This document shows positions 10,998 to 22,010 of a stretch of DNA of 64,000 bases, in pieces. The DNA is taken from NCBI GenBank assembly GCA_037102815.1, contig BTPP01000004.1, positions 930,001 through 994,000 of the forward strand, read 5' to 3'. The translations under genes were made by a program, and so were the position numbers. The notes beneath the pieces are model-generated. The model searched no databases. It was not told the DNA's origin and saw nothing but the letters and a program-made list of their open reading frames with translations. Source of the DNA: Neurospora intermedia (Eukaryota > Ascomycota > Sordariomycetes > Sordariales > Sordariaceae). Within the stretch, counting starts at the first letter, position 1; every line of letters starts with the position of its first letter.

Positions 10998-13126
10998 ATG
11001 GGATCCAGGTCGCCCAGTCATATTGAGAACCTCGGGGTGCAAAACTACGCCGGTCACGGTCGCAGTCACAGTCGCGATTTTGTTGCTGAAAACAACGAGG
11101 CAATCCCGAATGTGGGAAAATATCATAACGCCCGTGACTTCGCTGCACTGGGAGCACGGCCAGCACCGTCTATGACTCCGGAAGGAGCGGTTGGAGATGG
11201 GGAGGGTGGTAGATTAAGTGACGACCGATGGTCGAGGCCTCACGCATACTATCCATTTGACAACCCAATGGGCACTAACCCGGTCCGCATGGACATTCCG
11301 TCCACCGTATCTACCGCGGATCTTCCCAACGTCCGCCGTCGTTCGACTGTTCGCTCTGGTATTTTCAAGACCGTTGACGACTTCCAGGACTTTGATGTTG
11401 GTGGGCCTGGCTGGCATCGTATGCTGATGTCCTACACCCGGCTTCCCAAGTCGCATGCTAATTATGATTCTATGTAGCTGGCGCAGAACCAGGGCTGGAT
11501 CCAAGGAAGGCTGATGGAGGACATTCCTCGATGCCTACTCTTAGTGTACCATGTGATATTACCGTGGTCGACTTCTCATACGATCGCCTTGCGACATATA
11601 GGCGCAATAACGAAACGCTCGCTTCATTTATAAGCCTGCCCCAGCCGGAATGGGTCAAATGCCGCTGGATCAGCGTCAATGGTCTGAGCTGGGATGTCAT
11701 CCAGTTACTGGGTCGGCACAAGAACCTGCATCGACTTGCTATCGAAGATCTTTTGAACACGCGCAACAGAACCAAAGCTGAATGGTGTGTATATGCGTGC
11801 GGACCCTTCATCAACTCGGTCAGGATCTAACGACGAACTTAGGTTCCCAACTCATGTTTTTATTGTCTTGACTCTCCAGAAACTTGTTCGCATACAAAAC
11901 TCAGATGCCCAAGAAAGCGAATCAAAATATGTTGATTGCGATAAAGCGAACAACAATGGGAGAAATGGTGAGTTGGGTGGCGATGGCGGTCCTAACATCT
12001 ATAGCCGCCTGAAAAAATATTACACCCGCGCAAGAAATGTTTCCCTGGACCGGAAGCTCGGGGAAGGAAATCCCAATCTACCAGCTAGTCCTCGCGGGCA
12101 GACCGGCTCCTCACCAAGCTCTCTCCGCAATCTAAATCTTCACGGGCTTCGGACACTACAGACATACCACTCGAGATGGGATGAGCCACGCACTCATTAC
12201 ATGGAACAACACTCAGCCTTAATGTCTAGGAATCTTGCCGTTGCCTGCGAACAGGTAGCTATGTTCGTTACTCAAGATAACACTATTATCAGTTTCTTCG
12301 AGTGTTCGGCTCAAGACGTCGAGGCTCCCATCATCCGCCGTCTCCAAACCAAGGATACCATCATCCGGCAGTCTTGCGACGCTTCAATGGTTTGCCAGGC
12401 TATCATTGACGCCATCATCGACCTAGCGATGCCAGTGACCACGTGCTATACTGAAGTTATTGGCGATCTCGAGCTCGACGTGCTTACCAAGCCCAATATC
12501 AAGCACACCAAAAGCCTTTACATTCTTGTCACTGAGATGAACAAGATGCTGAGCTTTATAAATCCAGTGATTACTCTCATAAACGCTCTTCGCGACCACA
12601 AAACAAATATGTCACAAGAAGCAGCAACCAGAAATCTTCAAGACCCGAGTCATGGTGTCATCATCACACCGACAACTTACATCTATCTTGGAGATGTTCT
12701 TGATCACTGCCTCTTGATCACTGATACATTGACCCAGCTGAAGGGCTCGGCTGAGGGCATGATTGATCTCATCTTCAACACGATATCGGCAAATCAAAAT
12801 GAGTCGATGAAGCAACTTACGATAGTCACCATCATCTTCCTTCCCCTGACGTTCCTTACCGGCTACTTTGGTCAAAACTTTGAACACTTTCCTGGGCCAA
12901 ATCACTCAATTGACTACTTGTGAGTAACCCTACATGCCTCTGTTAGTCACTTCTCTGCTAATCTCAAACTTGTAGCTGGAAAATTGCGGTTCCTGTGGTG
13001 TTGGCCACTGGGCTCCTACTACTGGCACAGGCCATCCACGATTATTGCAGATCGTGGGTGCAACAGCTCCGTATCGGGCAATTGAAAAGGGCGCGGAAGA
13101 GGCGTCGAGGAAAGAAGCAGATGTAG
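10998..13126 (+). CDS. CorA-family Mg2+ transporter-like protein, possibly disrupted
   Basis: Members of this family move Mg2+ (some move other divalent cations) across membranes as pentamers. The spliced model is 647 aa: exons 10998-11473, 11545-11784, 11843-12919 and 12976-13126. The cytosolic part contains the family-type segments WVKCRWISVNGLSWD, HKLAIED-like and HVFIVLTLQKLV. The C terminus has two membrane helices (around LTIVTIIFLPLTFLTGYF and WKIAVPVVLATGLLLLAQA) and ends in a basic tail. The signature after helix 1 is YFGQNF, with Gln where GMN is classical. Introns 2 (58 nt, CTAAC branch site) and 3 (56 nt, GTGAGT) are convincing. Intron 1 (71 nt, weak GTAGCT donor) is doubtful, because its sequence reads like protein behind a TAG stop. 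The in-frame ATG at 10998 is preferred over an upstream TTG. The gene borders RIP-damaged DNA and may be a pseudogene. Confidence 0.7.
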
Positions 13127-13289
13127 CTGTGTAGCTCTCCGGTCAAGGTCGTCAGTCAGGTAGCCGAGATCTTACTGTCCTTGATCAGTTGGTCTCACAT
13201 CGTATTGATATACGCTAAGACGATCGAGAGTCATGAAAATACCTAGCCCTGGCCTGTCAACTTCATGTAAATCTCCAGCTGCTATACAT

Positions 13290-14320
13290 AGTACATCAAT
13301 GGACTGTCCCAACCGAGCTCGGACGGCGTCACCTTCCCTGTCAACGACCCGATGACGGGTCAGCACATATACATTTGCGCATCAGCCTCTGTCGATGACT
13401 ACAGTCTTGCCATCAAAACTGCCTACGAGGCATACCGGTCACGATCGAAGACAGGTCCTACCGCTAAACGACGGTCTTCTGGAGACTGCCGACATACTCG
13501 AGTTGTACTTACACTACTAGTATAGCAGTGAGATAATGTCCCAGGAGACCTTGGCGCCAGGTTGACGGTTTAAAATCAAAATTCACTCCATCGCCGGGAC
13601 ACTGATGGAACTTGCCGGTCGGTCCGCTCAGATACGAGACGAAGTCATCCAGACGGATCGGCCTTGGACGACGGCATTCATGAGAGACGACTGGTCGGTG
13701 TCGTGTTTGGAATAGCTCCTTGAAACGCCCCAGTACCTAAATAATGCGGAGCTTACCCCGAGCTTGTTATATTTTCCAAGCGCTGATAAGTATCCATAGG
13801 TGATTTCCACGGCAAAAGCGATGGCCCGTTCTGTCATTTGCGGGAACACAATCGTGTTGAAGCCATTTGAGTCCAGCCTTCAAAGCCGGCACCAGCAAGA
13901 CGTGTCATTGACCTGGTCAAGTCAGCGGTTCATGGCGGCGGCACGAAGCTGCTTGCGGGTGACCTTAAGATCACGGGTCCCAACAAGATCATTCTGAGGC
14001 CCCACGAAGAAGGAATCAGAGTTGTTTGGTTTTCGTCATGATCCTCTTCGAATTCGAACCCGATGAGGAAGCAGTTGCGCTGACCCACGATAGTGCGGGA
14101 GTTTCTGCTTTGTGCAAGCATTGGCTTGAGGGAATTTATCAGAGCATTGGACATTGCGAGGCAGTTCGAGCAGGTGCTTGTCAGATCAACGGGCCTGCCG
14201 GGTATGTCGAGGCAACTCTGCCCCAAAAGAGACTGGTGGAAGCAGTGGCTATGGTCTGTTCGATGGCATGGCCGGGGTTAGGGCCTTCACGGAGAGGAAG
14301 CTTGTTACGTCCCCACCTCC
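13290..14320 (+). pseudogene. Aldehyde dehydrogenase relic lacking the catalytic core
   Basis: Fragments in all three plus frames line up in order with an NAD(P)+-dependent aldehyde dehydrogenase. The N-terminal part 'FPVNDPMTGQHIYICASASVDD' lies near 13,340-13,400, followed by 'HSIAGTLMELAGRSAQIRDE'. Next is 'GVVFGIAP*NAPV' near 13,700, with TGA in place of the conserved Trp of the PWN motif, then 'ARSVICGNTIVLKPFESS' near 13,810-13,880. The frame then jumps straight to C-terminal sequence 'ARRVIDLVKSAVHGGGTKLL' and 'GPNKIILRPH' (13,890-14,000), 'VFVMILFEFEPDEEAVAL' and 'GACQINGPAGYVEATLP'. The region that should carry the catalytic Glu and Cys is missing. Frameshifts, a nonsense codon and the internal deletion make it inactive. 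Confidence 0.75.
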
Positions 14321-15461
14321 AGGCTGAGGTATACTTTCTGACGTAGTGCGCGAGTCATGACTTCTTGACCTCATTCTATATGACAGTATCAATGTTACAA
14401 TGGGCTGATGGTCTCTGTCTCCCAGCGTGAAATGTGACGAATTGGTAACTCCGACGATTGACTATCCATGACGACAATACGAAGAAAGGATTGTCTAGGC
14501 TTACGGAAGTGCGGTGCCGGATTGAGAAGCTGAGGGAAATTCAAAATTCGGCCTTATCATGAAGCTTACTCATCCCCCAGGCTATTCCTATGCTCTCTAC
14601 ACTACACTAGCGCTTCAGCCGACCACATGACTCTGGTGAATACGAGGACTCGGCTAGTGTAGTGAGGTACTGTGGTGTAAAGATTGGTGCTTGGATTACT
14701 CAGGTTCCATCAAAGGCGGCCGGCTTGCATACCGGCGGCGCTGTACAGTTGACCCCTGGTGCGTTAGTTAGCGCGGGTTTGCAACACAACACTCTACGCA
14801 ACTCAACCACCATTCCACCAAATTCAATAGAAGGAGCTCGTATTAACTGGATACTCTTGGACGCGTATATACCAACTTTATTCAACTTTCAGTTGTTACT
14901 GGTGTTTTCCAGCCGTTTTTCTGTGAATTTTGCAGACCTCCGTTGCAAAAACCGCACTAACAGACTGTATCTGTCGCCACTGGCGATCATAACCGGATTT
15001 CCCATTTATTGGGTCACTGATGATCGGATAAGCTGGTGTGGTCGACCCTGCAGGGGCCTCCAGTGGACTCGTGCAGAATCCCATTAACCACATGGGCCGA
15101 TGCTGATCGATGTCCGCGCGGAGAAACATGTGCTGGGTGGTCCAATCATGCGCTTGGTTATGGAGAAAAGAGGCTGACCAAGGCCTCGGAAAGGTTACCT
15201 GAGATCGCTGCTACCAACGTTAGTCTATCAGCCAAGCGGTGCCACGGAATACGATACGAGACATTCCACCAAAAGACTTTACCCATTGGGCACGCTGCTG
15301 CGAAGATGGGCCCTCGGCTGAGGTGCTAGGTGAGGATCTTGATGATCCTGCAGTGACACCAGCAAGACAGGTGAACCGCCTAGTGATATAAATGTCGGGT
15401 CGCTGCCCTCTGCTTTGTGTCCGATGGTGGTAGAACCGAAATCATCATATCGATCTTAGCC
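14321..15461. other. Intergenic stretch
   Basis: No convincing gene. Frames of 75-140 codons exist on both strands but none has domain-like sequence or splice continuity. A perfect 12-bp inverted repeat (CACTACACTAGC at 14,600-14,611; complement at 14,653-14,664) flanks a 41-nt loop. The end of the stretch is the promoter of the secreted protein gene. Confidence 0.5.
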
Positions 15462-16278
15462 ATGATGAAACTCACTCTCCTCAGCGCGGCTCTTCTTGCT
15501 TTCGGCGACAGCGCCGTAGACGCCTTGAGTAGTTGTGGACAGTCACAGTACGATCCTGCTCAGGTATGTCTGGGATGTCGAGACACGGGTACTGCCGGAG
15601 GAAGCCATATGACTAACACGTAGGTGATAGTACGTCTGCTGGAGCGATCAGTTCCTCTGCCCCATCACGGCTGGCGAGCCCCTCTCCTTCTGCAACGGAG
15701 CGTGCTATAGCAAGTTCATGTACAAGTGCGAGAACAACGTCCTGAGCTTGCTGCCCGCTCACACTGGGACACCCTTCACCCTCAGCGTGTCGAACCCGAC
15801 TTTGCCTATCGACGGCAAGCCCGTGACTGCCAGCGGTCAGCACTTGAGCCTTGCAGGCAACACTAGCACCTACTGCCCCGTCGAGGTGGTCGGTGCCGCG
15901 TGTCCTCCTGGCAACATCACGGCTTTTTTCGCCGGCAACGGTGGCCTCTCCATGGACACCATGGTTCCCGGCGGACAGCTAGCCTATCTTGGACCGGACT
16001 GGAACATGCACTACACCCAAGCTCACTCGGCCTACATTCCTGCGGGCAGCCTAACCCAGGGCTTCGGTGCGTACGAGGGTGGTGGCTTCGTCAATCTGAA
16101 CGGTAATGGCTGGGGCTGGGTTGCTTGCCCTCCTCAGGCCTCTGGCGGTGGCGGCACCGCGTGGAACCTGGTGGGAAGAAACGAGACAAACGCGGCTAGC
16201 TTGACCGCCTGCACTCCTGTCAACCTCAAGATCAACCCTCTCCCGTCCGGAACTGTTGGTGCCTGGCAGTATACCTGA
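15462..16278 (+). CDS. Secreted CBM52-like / IgE-binding-like protein
   Basis: Predicted extracellular protein of 249 aa, encoded by exons 15462-15563 and 15631-16278. The intron is 67 nt with branch site GACTAAC, and the AG at 15629-15630 is chosen because it continues into YVCWSDQFLCPI. A signal peptide covers about residues 1-21 (MMKLTLLSAALLAF...). The next ~45 residues carry Cys in a pattern typical of fungal CBM52-type modules (SSCGQSQYDP, then FLCPI, FCNGACYS, YKCENN). These modules are linked to beta-1,3-glucan or cell-wall binding. The rest, rich in Gly, Asn and Thr (SGQHLSLAGNTSTYCP, VPGGQLAY, GWGWVACPP), resembles proteins annotated as IgE-binding or cell-wall proteins in ascomycetes. 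It has no enzyme motif. A cell-wall or extracellular role is inferred. Start choice: two adjacent ATGs, the first used. Confidence 0.75.
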
Positions 16279-16880
16279 GTGTGGATTCCCGAATATCGTC
16301 CTATAGGGGAAGAATGCTGATTGAGCAACGGATGGGCCGTGTAGATAGTTGGAATAATACGTCATTCTGTATCACGAGATCTACGATTGTGTTAGTGTAA
16401 TGTTACTCGTGGAGTTAGTGATTACGGACACGGCGCGTGGTGGCCGGCTTGTAGTAGCATACATACGTACACCGAGGTCGCTTCTGTCTCGGAACTGCCG
16501 ATGAGAGGACAGAACCTTAGTGACGGTCCTAAATGTTTCGATAGTCTCGCTTCGAAGGGCCCTTGGACTTACAGTATAGACGCGTAGGAGTTGAGACAAT
16601 TCCTCTCATCTCACCGCCACAAGTTTACCATATTGTCTTGTATCAGATTGAGACACTGGAATCAAGCCAAAGTAGGGGCTAAGCCTCGGTGGGGCAGGAT
16701 CCTGCCATTGGTGAAGTGCGCTTGGTAGATGTCGCAACTCTCAAGGCCGGGCCGCCATGTCAAAAACTAAGGCAGAGGGACGGCAAGGAAGAAAAGAGTC
16801 AAGAAGTGAACTCAAACAATTGTGAAAAGGCTGCGCCCGACGGCGGGGAAGATGCTAAATGCCCGTCCAGTTAGTGTACA
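16279..16880. other. Intergenic stretch
   Basis: 3' flank of the secreted protein gene. Short frames on both strands look random. Nothing further was seen before the MITE at 16,883. Confidence 0.5.
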
Positions 16881-16882
16881 TA

Positions 16883-17375
16883 CAGTCCCGGTCCAAAAAT
16901 AACACACGTCTCTTTTTTTACCCGCAAAAAGGGCCAAAACTCAACTTCTTCACTCCTTAGTTTTTATATTCAACCACCTTTTAAACACAAAGGTACTTGA
17001 GAAAGAGGGAGGTAAATAGTTATATTTACCAAGTCTAGGCTGGAATTCGATTTTTATTTCTCTGTGGTGTAATGATAGATGTCCAAATGAGAGTATGAAC
17101 AGGATATTTAGTTATCGTGGACTTATAGTGCATTATAGTGGGTAGAATTTGAGATGCTCTTCGAAAAGTGACTTTAATACTTCCGCTTTCACGCTCTCTT
17201 CAACTGCATCCTTTCGGACAACTTGCATTAGCATCTACTTTCAAATGAATATCGACCTAAAACGTATAGTCAATTTTGCAATTAGCTTCGTCAAAATATC
17301 AAGAGTTCAGGAAGCTGAGTTTTGACCCTTTTTGCGGGTAAAAAAAAAACGTGTTTTATTTTTGGCGCCCCACTG
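16883..17375. mobile_element. MITE, 493 bp, ~65-bp terminal inverted repeats
   Basis: The left end reads CAGTCCCGGTCCAAAAATAA and the inverse of the right end reads CAGTGGGGCGCCAAAAATAA. The match continues, with a few differences, through ACACGT, a T-run, 'ACCCGCAAAAAGGG' and 'CAAAACTCA' for about 65 bp on each side. TA dinucleotides flank both ends (16,881-16,882 and 17,376-17,377), as expected of TA-duplicating Tc1/mariner-type transposons. The ~360-bp interior has no coding potential. It is a non-autonomous element that needs a transposase from elsewhere. Only one copy was found in the window. Confidence 0.88.
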
Positions 17376-17536
17376 TACATATGCACCCAAGGGCCCACCC
17401 GAAACCTGGAGAAGGCGCTAACAGCCCTACAGCCCGCGGGACTCACGAGCTGCTAGATGCAAGGACCCAGTAAATGCATGCATGGCAAATGACCTGCTGG
17501 AGTGGGATGCATTCACTAGGTAGGCACATTGCTGTA

Positions 17537-17813
17537 CAGTCCGATGCCGATTTGTTTGTTAGGTTGGTACATTAGACACTCTTAGTAGTATGATATGCAT
17601 ACATAGTGCACTAGATGATATCTATTTCTGATAGTCCAAAGATTATATAGATGAATCAAATGGCATTAGCAGAATTCAATCTGGCATTTTGTATAGTACC
17701 TAGAGATGGCGTATTCAAGGTAAAAGTTATGCATTAGTTAGTTAGCTATACAAACGCATGGAAAAGTTGACACGAGGTTTCGAACTAACAACTAACAAAC
17801 CAGTGCTGGACTG
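17537..17813 (+). mobile_element. MITE family A, copy 1 (277 bp)
   Basis: Starts CAGTCCGATGCCGATTTGTT and ends with the near inverse (AACAAACCAGTGCTGGACTG). It is flanked by TA on both sides. The interior shares long blocks with copy 3 at 45,945, such as TGGCATTAGCAGAATT, 'TAGAGATGGCGT', 'TTAGTTAGTTAGCTATACAA' and GCATGGAAAAGTTGACACGA. No open reading frame. It is non-autonomous and lies between the larger MITE and the O-methyltransferase promoter. Confidence 0.9.
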
Positions 17814-17815
17814 TA

Positions 17816-18163
17816 TGGATAGGTACCTACCTAGGCTCCTAGGCAGCGTCACCAACCGACTCCCTCCATTTCAAGCCAACCAACGCACCATGTGAGACCC
17901 GACGTGAATCGCCAAAGCATATCAATACTAGGCCTGCCATTGCCAGGCCATCCTCTTCCACCAAGTACATCACAACTAAGCCATACATTTGCTTGCAGGT
18001 TACTGTTCTTCCAACTACTGTAGAAGTCACACGATCTTATTCTCGTCACTCTCTGTACACGCGTCCTAATTCCATTCTCAAGAAGCCATGATGTTGATAC
18101 CTAGACATCTCCATCACGTTCATCATATAACTTTCAACTCTCCATTCGTAGAATCTCAATACA
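17816..18163. promoter_or_regulatory. O-methyltransferase upstream region
   Basis: About 350 bp between the MITE and the O-methyltransferase start. It must contain the promoter and 5' UTR of that gene. Two overlapping short minus-strand frames are not credible genes. No TATA box or known operator was recognised with confidence. Confidence 0.35.
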
Positions 18164-19477
18164 ATGGTCGCAACGTCTGACATCTCGGCGGACACCTCTG
18201 CTTCACTTCTCACCACGCTCGCAGATGAGATCTCGTCCAGTGCGACTCTCCTATCTTCGCATTTCGAATCCAGGCGACTACCATGGCCATCTTTTTCCGC
18301 CGATGGCCCCCGGCAGCCAATCTGCGAGGACAATGAAGAAGTCTCACGGGCACGCATTGCTCTCATTGAAGCCACTAGATCTCTCCACGCCCTCGCCGTC
18401 GGGCCAGTTGAAACTACAAAGCACTTCTGTTTCAACGAGATCTATCTCCTCGGCGCAATGCAAGTCCTGTGTCATTTCGAGATTCCACAGAACGTCCCGC
18501 TCCAAGGAACCATCACTTTCCATCACCTTGCCTCCAAGACCGGCTTAAGCGAAGCTCTTCTTCCACGCTTTCTGCGTATGGCCATAGCAAACTTCTACTT
18601 CGCCGAACCTGAACCAGGTCTGGTCGCCCATTCAGCCTGGTCCAAGCCACTCGCTACTGACGAGAAGATGCGCGCCTGCATCTGGTTCCGCCATGCTGAG
18701 ATGCTCCCTGCCGTATCCAAGCTCGTCGACATGGTCAAGCGGTACCCCGACTCCCCTGAGCCACAGGACACAGCTTTCTCGCTGGCATTCGGAGACGCCT
18801 TCTTCGGGTACAAAGAGAGACACCCCGAAAACATGGTCAAATTTGGACAATTTGTTGACGCCTTTTCCGGTGGTAGCTCCGCCGACTCGGCGGAAAGCAT
18901 TGCGCGAGCCTACCCCTGGGAGACACTACCGAACAGAGCGCTCGTCGTTGATGTTGGCGGTGGCATCGGACATATCTCTGCTGCTATTGCGCAGGCACAT
19001 CCTCATTTGCGGTTTCAGGTGCAGGACTTTGAAGATTTGAGAGGCGCGGCCGAGGAATTGATGGAGAGTAAGGGAGTCAAGGATAGAGTTGAGTTTGTGT
19101 CGCATAATTTCTTTGACCCCCAACCAGAGCCAGCCAGAGGAGCCGCCGTTTACTTCATGAGGAACATTCTTCACAATTGGTCTGACTTGTACTGCCAGCG
19201 AATCTTGAAACCGATTGCCAAATCTATGGGGCCGGAAAGCAGGATCGTCAACTGCGATATTGTTTTGCCCGAGCCAAATTCGGTGCCAAAGGCGCAGGAC
19301 GCAGTGACCAGGGCACTTGATTTGACTATGTTATCGATGTTCAACGCTAAAGAAAGATCTTTCGACCAGTGGAAGGAGCTGTTTGCGAGCGCCGATAGCA
19401 GGCTCGAGATCACCGACGTGGTAGGGAAGCCACGAATGAGGATGGATAGCCTGGTTGAGGTTAGGTTGTTATGTTGA
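18164..19477 (+). CDS. Class II O-methyltransferase (SAM-dependent)
   Basis: Single-exon gene of 437 aa. It transfers a methyl group from S-adenosylmethionine to a hydroxyl, usually of an aromatic or polyketide substrate. The N-terminal half is the helical dimerisation/winged-helix part (LASKTGLSEALLPRFLRMA). The C-terminal half is the Rossmann-like fold with the SAM loop VVDVGGGIGH (D263, G265-G267). It also has a downstream acidic residue in 'FQVQDFEDL', and the catalytic His in RNILHNWSD (H337). Length and motif order match fungal caffeate/sterigmatocystin-type O-methyltransferases. Its neighbour is a TauD-type dioxygenase in convergent orientation 152 bp away, followed by a transporter and a flavin monooxygenase, suggesting a small metabolic cluster. 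The substrate cannot be read from the sequence. Confidence 0.85.
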   Translation: MVATSDISADTSASLLTTLADEISSSATLLSSHFESRRLPWPSFSADGPRQPICEDNEEVSRARIALIEATRSLHALAVGPVETTKHFCFNEIYLLGAMQVLCHFEIPQNVPLQGTITFHHLASKTGLSEALLPRFLRMAIANFYFAEPEPGLVAHSAWSKPLATDEKMRACIWFRHAEMLPAVSKLVDMVKRYPDSPEPQDTAFSLAFGDAFFGYKERHPENMVKFGQFVDAFSGGSSADSAESIARAYPWETLPNRALVVDVGGGIGHISAAIAQAHPHLRFQVQDFEDLRGAAEELMESKGVKDRVEFVSHNFFDPQPEPARGAAVYFMRNILHNWSDLYCQRILKPIAKSMGPESRIVNCDIVLPEPNSVPKAQDAVTRALDLTMLSMFNAKERSFDQWKELFASADSRLEITDVVGKPRMRMDSLVEVRLLC

Positions 19478-19629
19478 AGAGAATGTACATCAATCCACAT
19501 TCCAATACCACAACTCAATTACCAGAAGATTGAAAGGGGAGGTCTAAATCTGCTCTTTTTCAGGGAGAAACACCTTCACATTGGGCTGGATATGGATTTT
19601 CCCAGTTTTCTCTGGTGACTCGAACCTGC

Positions 19630-20852
19630 TTACTCAGTCACTCCCAAGTCACTCTTTTCTTGATCATCCAACAGCCCCAGCGCTTGGCGCCGTGTTGGGG
19701 CGTTTGGATCGTAGTAAGGGACCTCGGCCAAAGACGTCACTCGGGTTCCGTGACGGGGGTGCCTGCCACCATAGTCCCAGCTGGCGTTGTGGATGGTAAT
19801 TCTGGGACGTTTTACTCGCGGTAAGTTACCATACCTCACGCTCAACACTATCAAGAAATTACTGACCTATTGTCCCACAACGCACTCGTTCCCGGTGTCC
19901 ACTTGAAGCGCACTTGTATGTCGACGTTCTTCTCGTAGACATCATACAAGTAGTTCAGAATCACATCGCTCTCGGCCTTATCGAGCCCCACGATTCGCAC
20001 CGTCATTGATCGATTCACCCACAATGCTTTCCACCCAGTGGCCGGATGAACTCGCACAAGCGGATGCGTGCGCTCGATGTACTTGGGTCCTGCATTGGGG
20101 TCCTGCCGATCGAGATATGGGTGTGCAGAGCGGTACACGGCATACTTGCCATCGATGATCTTGCGAAATTCAGGCGAAAGCTTCTCATAAGCGCTGTAAC
20201 CAGACGCCCAAAGCGTGTCTCCGCCGGTAGGAGGTACCGTATCATTGTGCAGGTGGGTGATACCCGCCGGTTGGCGTTCATGAACGAGATCGCTGTGCCA
20301 GTTTGAGGCACCGCCAGGACGACGGAAGTCGGCCGGTCTCTCCAGGGTGAAGAGGTCTGGCCAAATAACGGTCACGCCTGGGACACCAGGGACTTGGGGA
20401 GTCTGAGGATGAACTTCGACCTCGCCGAACCACTCGCCCAGCTCCTTTTGTTGCTGGGGAGTGAGGTCCTGGTTACGGAAGAAGACGACGCTCCGCTCGG
20501 CAATAAGGAGGGCTAACTCATCGCGCTGCTGGGGGGTGAGGTCCTTCAGCTGAAGACCCTCGATCTCGGTCCCGATGTGTGTGGTCAAGTCAGTCACCTT
20601 GGTTGCTGCTGAGAAGAGGTTCTTCTTTGATTTGTCAGCTCGAGCACCTGCGTCCTGGTAAAGTCGCTCCTCGTTGCGAATCTTGTAAACGTCTTGAAGG
20701 TAAAGAGGCACAGATGGGCGGTATGGATAACCCTTGGAGAGGTCAATTCCAGCTTTGAGGAGACGTTGATGTGCTGGCTCCGGAAGAGGGAGGGTCTCCT
20801 TCCTGGGCTCAATCGTGTCAACGATGGAATCAAGGATTGGTGCGGGCGCCAT
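19630..20852 (-). CDS. TauD-family alpha-ketoglutarate-dependent dioxygenase
   Basis: Fe(II)/2-oxoglutarate dioxygenase of 385 aa, encoded by exons 20852-19867 and 19801-19630 with a 65-nt intron using a GTCAGT donor. Enzymes of this family hydroxylate sulfonates such as taurine, releasing sulfite, or related substrates. Visible motifs are the metal-binding H-x-D in NWHSDLVHE, the TDTVPPTGGDTLWA-type segment (here NDTVPPTGGDTLWASGY), and after splicing the distal iron His in DNRITIHNASWDY with a nearby Arg-rich 2-oxoglutarate segment (HPRHGTRV). The intron falls just before the distal His, so the unspliced frame lacks it. The start is ATG 20852 (MAPAPIL). A frame extension upstream to 20930 is probably 5' UTR. 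It is divergent from the Liz1-like transporter and convergent with the O-methyltransferase. Confidence 0.87.
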
Positions 20853-22010
20853 GTTGTGGATGGACTTGGTAAATGTTGTATCTTTCTTGATATATATTGT
20901 GACAAGTGGAAAGTGCAAGTGCCTTGGCAAGTAAAGTGTTGACTTTGTTTTAAGGTCAAGTATTTTTTCCCCCTTCTCTTGGTGGATCTAGTGCGCGTTT
21001 ATATGTCTCGAGAAGTCCAAGAGTCCAGAGTCATTCTATTAGCCACCGTATAACTTTTCTTCCAGAAGTCATCCATCGTGGTTGTTGAACCGGAACGAGT
21101 ATCGCGCCGCTAGAGATATGATGATCAAGCACAGCAACTTGATTACAATTCTGACCATTGCCCTTATCTATGGTCAAATCTGTCTGTGTAATTGCGGGAT
21201 TGGAGCCACGGCCGCGGTTGCTGTGGGGGGTTTACCTCCAGAGTGATGTTTTTTTTTTTTTTTTGAAGCCTCAGGTACACCAGTTGGGGAACCGACATTA
21301 CAGTGTGTTGCAATGAACAAAAGAGCATGGACTGATATCCAATCAGTGGATTTACTGCATAGGTGATAAGAAGCGTTTGGGATGGTTGTTATGCCCAGAT
21401 GGTTGGTGCCCTCTTTTTATGTCATCTTGCGCCATCCGCTGGGGTGGATTGTGTGCTTTGCTGCACTTGAACTATTGCACCACCAACAATTACGGTCCAA
21501 CACAGGCTTGGTTGTTAGCTCAAGACATTCGTTTAGTTTCATACCTGTCAAAGGGTGTTTTACCTCGAATATGTTATTCCCGAAGTTCAAAACCTTATAT
21601 GGAAGCTTGTAAATGCCTTTTCGATCCGTCCTTAGCCACTCGATTCATCCTTGTGAGGTTTAGGACAATTCGGGACGGATATTATCCAGTATACCAAGAG
21701 TACCAAGCTAGCTAGCAAACTTGTATTGGCCTGTATCACTCCCAGCATCATTGGGTCGACCATTCAAAATTTTCGTACGTCAAGAAATACAGGAATCAAA
21801 CTTGAGTCTAGACCTGACTTCACCCCCACGCAAAGCAAGTGATGGACCGGCCATGGCGACATTGGAGCGCATGGCGTCTTTCTTAGACTCAATGGCGATG
21901 GCTGCCACTCATGATTGTCGATATGGACACAAAAGAACCCCAAGCGATCAAGTCCCTTGGAGTCATACTCGTCGGTTTTATGACAACACCAGCATTGTCG
22001 TTTGAACATC
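20853..22010. promoter_or_regulatory. Divergent intergenic region between dioxygenase and transporter
   Basis: A 1.16-kb spacer separating two divergently read genes, so it holds both promoters. A 16-nt T run occurs near 21,248-21,264. Frames at 21,377-22,005 overlap on both strands and show no domain. No defined transcription-factor site could be assigned. Confidence 0.4.
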
